A DNA stretch of 64,000 bases, taken from NCBI GenBank assembly GCA_021292105.1, contig CM037869.1, forward strand, positions 10,560,471-10,624,470, in the 5' to 3' direction. Made by a program: the position numbers and the translations under genes. The stretch comes from Anadara kagoshimensis (lineage: Eukaryota > Mollusca > Bivalvia > Arcoida > Arcidae). Positions 55,501 to 62,325 of this stretch are shown here, in pieces (position 1 is the first letter of the stretch; every line of letters starts with the position of its first letter). Below the pieces are notes generated by a model that saw only the letters and a list, made by a program, of their open reading frames with translations, made no database searches and was not told the DNA's origin.

Positions 55501-58500
55501 AGTTAGATGTGCTGACAAGCTAAACTGTTCTTTTAATAGCTCTTGTTTTACACTTTTACTCCTGTGATAATGACATTTTAGCTCAGCTTCACAAAGTAAA
55601 AACTGCTATTGTTGTCATTAACCCTGCACCCACCCTTAAGAAGAAACCTCTTCAAAATGATGCATCTATACAGTTGAGCTGTCAGATGGCTTTCACTATC
55701 CTTTGGCTCAAGAAGTATATTTATACCCAGCTTTGAAGAGGAAAGGAGTATAATAGTTTACCTTTCCTTCTGTCCAAAACAAAATGTTTGTTGAACAGTT
55801 TTCTCAGCAACTAATAAAAACACAGCCACTTTAAATTGTGCATGTGAGTTCAGTGTGAGGTTCCATGCCACAGTTACCAATTTCAAGTCTGCCAGACGTC
55901 TATTTCCTGTTTACAGACTTAGTTTATTTTTTGACATTTACGGTAAATGGTTGAAGTTAAAAGCAGGGGTATACTAAGTAAGCAGTGACTTAAAGATTTC
56001 TTGTTTAATTTTGCTTTCTACATTTCCTTAAAAAAGTAAACATGAAATAAAAACTGTTTACCATGAATATCATTGGTTTGTTTGATTTTATATAATAAGA
56101 TAATGTTTTCCTTGAAATTGTGAAATGATGTAACAAAAAGTTTTATTCATTATTTTTTCACTGAAATATTTGTTTTAAAGTAATAAATAATGTTTCCTTA
56201 GAAAAATACAACTCTACATTTCTGTAATGTTTTCACTGAAATTTGTAGTTTATGAATAACTGTATATAATGATATTTTCCTTTAAATTGGGATGAAAACG
56301 TCAAGTCATTTGTTGATAAAATCGTGTTAAAAATTAAAGATTTTTAATATCGAGTTGTGACATCATAAGGAAATGTTAAAATTACCGGTACTACTGACTC
56401 ACATGACGCACATACTTAATTGTTCTGAGTAACTTTGATAGTTAAGGACTTTAATACCTGACTTCATTATCTCGTTAAGGTTACACGTTAGGGACACACA
56501 CTACCCAGATTTTCTGCCGAGATCGTTAAGGATACACACATGTTTTTTATCAGATATAGATAAGAAATAGGACCCATTTTGATACAAAGGAAATACTTAT
56601 ATGACACTTAACAAGGAAATGTGTATTATATCAGATATACTAAAGAATATATAATAAACATTTTAATTGATCATATTTGTCAACACAAGTTTTTCCAGAA
56701 GTTTTCAACTTTTTACCCCGACTTAAGGTAAGGGAAAGATTATGGGTCAAGATTTTGACATTATCTTCATGATTTTTGTCCTGACTGTAGATAGGAGGGA
56801 GGCCATGGGCCAGAACCTGGGCATGATCTAAGACTTTAAAATGAGTTTGCCAGCACCTCAAGTACAATATTTGCCATTTTTACGTGCGTGCGTGTGTGCG
56901 TGCGTGTGTGCGTCGTTAACACCTATTTTCGACTTCTCCTCTGAAACTACTGGACAGTTTTTAATGAAACTTTGTCAGAAGTATATATGGGCCGGTGCAA
57001 TTCAGATTTGTTCGTGGCGTTGCTATGGCTACCATAACTAGGTCAAGGTGACCTAGGGGTACAAAAATCTTAAAAAATCTTCTTCTCCGAAAGTACTGAT
57101 TGGAGAAAAAATCTGATGTGATATTTGGCTTCTCTAGGGTCTTAAGCCTATAGTTTGTTCATTTTGTGAAATTCGGATAAAAAATAGGTTACGCGTTTTT
57201 GCGTTTAATTTTGAAAAAATCGTAAAATAGCTTCAAATTGTTATAACTTGACTATTTGACCAGATAATGACATGGGGTTTTCAGTTTTGACATCTTCTTG
57301 TTAGTATCTTCAAAATGAGGTCAAGGTCGATTGTGAAGGTCGTGACCTAATTTTTTTTACCTCTGATTATAATTATTATCTCAAAAACTATAAACTTTTT
57401 GTATAGGCATGTATATTAGAATGTTGTAGGTATCGATACAACAATCATTTTGATGTATAGAAAAAGGTCATGGGTTCAAAGGTCAAGGTCACAGATGCGT
57501 AACAATACCGAAATGGTTAATGAAAACTATAAACTTTTTGTATAGGCATATATATTAGAATGTTGTAGGTATATTGATACAACGATCATTTGATGTATAG
57601 AAAAAGGTCATGGGTTCAAAGGTCAAGGTCACAGATGCGAAAACAATACCGAAATGGTTAATTATCTCGAAAACTATAAACTTTTTGTATAGGCATATAT
57701 ATTAGAATGTTGTAGGTATCCATACAACGATCATTTTGATGTATAGAAAAACGTCATGGGTTCAAAGGTCAAGGTCACAGATGCCAAACAATACCGAAAT
57801 GGTTAATTATCTCGAAAACTATAAACTTTTTGTATAGGCTTGTATATTAGAATGTTGTAGGTATTGATACAATGATCATTTTGATGTAAAGAAAAAGGTC
57901 ATGGGTTCAAAGGTCAAGGTCACAGATGCAAAACAATACCAAAAGGGTTAATTATCTCGAAAACTATGAACTTTTTGTATAGGCATGTATATTAGAATGT
58001 TGTAGGTATTGATACAATTGTTATCATGATGTAAAGAAAAAAGTCATTGGGGTTTATGTGTTCTTTAAATCTATCAGCTAGCCATTAGTTATCAGGTGAG
58101 CGTATCAGGCCCATGGGCCTCTTGTTCTTAAGAGAAATTGTAATGTCACATCATATGTTCATTATGTATTTTGCTTTACAGAAAATTCATTGCATGTCAC
58201 AGTAGTTTCTATGATTTATTTGTTACAGTAGGTATGTCATGAAAAAAAAAACAAAAAAAACCAAAAAAAACCACACTGATGGTCTTTTTGTAATATTGAC
58301 TTTTTTAGAAGCTCTTTATTTCAATATTGTTTATTTTGTATTTTAGGTTGGTTATTTCACACTTCAGAACATTTAGGGGACAAAAACACTCGACAGGGAA
58401 CAGCTATCCATTATTTAAACAAATCTTTAGAAGCAGATCCAACTAACGGACAAACCTGGTATCTACTTGGAAGGTATGTGTAATAATGATGGTAACGATT

Positions 58501-61500
58501 ATCCATTGAACAGCTTGACAAGTGAAAAACTACTTCTGGAACTGTTGGTCATCAATTAGAGAGTGGAGTAATGCTGCTTTATGCCCCAGTCAAGATTCAT
58601 TCACTTATATGAAGGTAGTCTTTTCTGGGATGGTGGTGGAAACAGGAGTACCTGGAGAAATCCACCAAGCTTTGGCAAGCAGATTGATAAACTTTCTCAC
58701 AATAGAATCTGTCCTGAATGGGATTAAAACGTAGATGGTGAGAGGCACTGTGATCCGTAAGCTTGTGTTTTCAGCCACTCGACCACTGAGGCCCTCATCA
58801 AGTAAAGATTTTACCCCTAGTGATGTTTTAAGTAGAACACTAGGCGAGTTGTAGATGAACTCTTTTTTTTATTTAAAAACATTTTGTTGATGTAATTGTG
58901 GAATTTTCAAATGGTCTATGCATCTGGTAAGAAAAAATCTTAAACCATTGTATTGCCTCTTCACAATGTTGTACACTTGAATATACAGGTATACAATATT
59001 CATTACAGGTGTTTCTCTGGATTAGGTAAAGTTCATGATGCCTTTGTGTCTTACCGTAACTCCATTGATAAGTCAGAAGCCAGTGCTGACACCTGGTGCT
59101 CAATAGGGTAAGTAAAAAGTCCATGATGCCTTTGTGTCTTACACTAACTCCATTGATAAGTCAGAAGTCAGTGCTGACGCCTGGTGCTCAATAGGGTAAG
59201 TAAAAAGTCCATGATGCCTTTGTGTCTTACCGTAACTCCATTGATAAGTCAGAAGTCAGTGCTGACACCTGGTGCTCAATAGGGTAAGTAAAAAGTCCAT
59301 GATGCCTTTGTGTCTTACCGTAACTCCATTGATAAGTCAGAAGTCAGTGCTGACACCTGGTGCTCAATAGGGTAAGTAAAAAGTCCATGATTCCTTTGTG
59401 TCTTACCGTAACTCCATTGATAAGTCAGAAGTCAGTGCTGACACCTGGTGCTCAATAGGGTAAGTAAAAAGTCCATGATGCCTTTGTGTCTTACCGTAAC
59501 TCCATTGATAAGTCAGAAGTCAGTGCTGACACCTGGTGCTCAATAGGGTAAGTAAGAAGTCCATGATTCCTTTGTGTCTTACCGTAACTCCATTGATAAC
59601 TCAGAAGCCAGTGCTGGCATCTGGTGCTCAATAGGTTTGGTATAATGTGTTATTGTTAATTGACATAGTTAAGAGAACTTGTTTGCTTATGATAGACATA
59701 GATAAGAGAACTTGTTTGCTTATGGTATAAAACTACTGATTTAATTTGCATGAACTTTATCTACAAACATGTTGTAAGTCATTTGGATTCATGTTGGTCC
59801 AGTATTGTCAGAGTAGCTAAAAGTATTTCATTGACCTAGGAACAATAAATCACTTCTGAAATTACATGCATGTTGATTAGAGAAAAATTAACAAATTCAA
59901 AGGAATAAAATAGTTCCTTCTTCTGTTGACATAGCACCAATAGTTTGGTGACAAATTAAAGGAGATATATAAAAATGGCGACATGGAGGTAGCACTTTAT
60001 TTAGAGATGACAACTACAGATAGGTTTAACTGTATTGATGTTGTTATTGTTTATTTTACAGAGTTTTATATCAACAACAGAATCAGCCTATGGATGCTTT
60101 GCAGGCCTACATATGTGCGGTTCAGTTGGACAAGTCACACACTGCAGCATGGACTGACCTGGGAATTCTGTATGAAAACTGTAACCAGCCAAAAGACGCT
60201 CTTACATGCTATTTGAATGCTACACGGAATAAAGGTTTGAATCTTACTTAGTTTTGATTAGCTATTATCATGTGGGAGGCGAGATATCTCACTCTGAGAA
60301 CCACTGCGGTAGCTCAGTTGGTAGAGTGCTCGCTCCGTAAGTGGTAGGTTGTGGGTTCGAACCCCGACCGAAAGTCACAGTTCTTTCGGATATGAACTTG
60401 AAATAAACGAGGTTCCGTGTCCGTAGGGCTTGGCATGATAAAGAAACCTGTATTATATAAGTAGAATATTCTTGACTGGGACTTTAAACACCATTACTCA
60501 ATTTAACTCTCACTCTGAGGGCATTGTTCAGATTAGGATTTCAGAAACTCATAACTTCACCTATTGCGTTACCCCACTATGCACATATGCCTGATTTGGT
60601 GATTCGGCTAAACCAGAATGCTGCTGGTGGTATGATCTACCTCATATGTCAGCCTCTGTAGGACATAGAAGGTGCAAAAATTCAGGGAACCATTTTTATA
60701 TCCTCAGTGTGATAAGGGTTAGTAATGTCATTTTATGTCAGCTTTTAAGTTGTTCTATTGTATGGTAATTCATATGATAGTCAATAGGTGACCTTACCTT
60801 GTCATTGTGGTCCATATGGGAATCGTTCCTCAATGGACAAGTACAGTAAAGTGTGGATTCATTGCCATCCTTTGTTCAGTCAGCTTTTGCATTATAAAAG
60901 GGTTTTGCAATAAATAGACAATAAATAGAGATAGGCGTATATAGAAGTACATAGGAGAAAGAAATGGATTTTGGGACTTCAAATAGTGTCGGGGATTTAA
61001 GGTGGCAAAGTTATGGAGGGGCATTGTAAATGAGGTTTTACTGTACTTATAACATGGAGGACTTTTGCTTAGTGGTGCCTTTTTTTAGCTCGCCTGCAGG
61101 AAAAAATGCAATAGTTACAGCAGGAACTGCCAGTTTTTGCTTTATCAGTATCTAAATGTTCAATTTTTTGGACAACCTTTATAAAATAATGCATTCATAC
61201 AGGCGAGCTATCAAGTTGTTCCCCTCTGATTTATACCACTCCTCACATGGTAAAATCTGCAATATGAATTTGTTAAGTGGTTATCTAGGCTTCATCAGTG
61301 TCCAAATGTTATATTTATACATTCATTAGAGACAAGCTATCAAGTTGTATTTGCTCCCTCCTGGTTAAAACTATGCCTCAAACTATTGAGTCTGGAAGTT
61401 GAATTGATTATATGGTTTTCAAGCCATGGTACATTGAGCCACATGTATGATTTTGATTGATGGAACATCTTAAGGCACTGGATGCCAGAAAACAAGTGTA

Positions 61501-61657
61501 TTACCCTGTTCTTATTGAATATATTTCTGTATTAATTCATTGTTTCTATATATTTCAGGTGGAGTTAACTCAAGTTTAGCAGCTAAAATTAAATTTCTAC
61601 AACAAAACTTAGATAGTATTCCCATACAGCATCTAGCCAGCAAGTATGTATAACAAT

Positions 61658-61695
<38 letters not shown>

Positions 61696-61886
61696 TCCCA
61701 TACAGCATCTAGCCAGCAAGTATGTATAACAATGGAGAGAGAGAAAGAGAGTGGAGAGAGAGAGAGAGAGAGTGAATGAGATTCCTATACAACATCTAGC
61801 CAGCAAGTATGTATAACAATGAAGAGAAGAGAAAGAGAGAGAGAGAGAGTCCCATACAGCATCTAGCCAGCAAGTATGTATAACAA

Positions 61887-61925
<39 letters not shown>

Positions 61926-61961
61926 CCATACAGCATCTAGCCAGCAAGTATGTATAACAAT

Positions 61962-62008
<47 letters not shown>

Positions 62009-62184
62009 CCTATACAGCATCTAGCCAGCAAGTATGTATAACAATGAAGAGAGAGAGAGAGAGAGAGTGAATGAGATTCCTATACAACATCTAGCCAGCA
62101 AGTATGTATAACAATGAAGAGAGAGAGAAGAGAGAGAGAGAGAGTCCCATACAGCATCTAGCCAGCAAGTATGTATAACAAAGA

Positions 62185-62239
<55 letters not shown>

Positions 62240-62275
62240 CCATACAGCATCTAGCCAGCAAGTATGTATAACAAT

Positions 62276-62325
<50 letters not shown>

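Noticed and set aside
59108..59639. Extra tandem coding exons of KDM6A
   Set aside because: The copies have donors but no acceptors, and UTX homology is complete without them; the read-through has an immediate stop. They are intronic copies, not exons.
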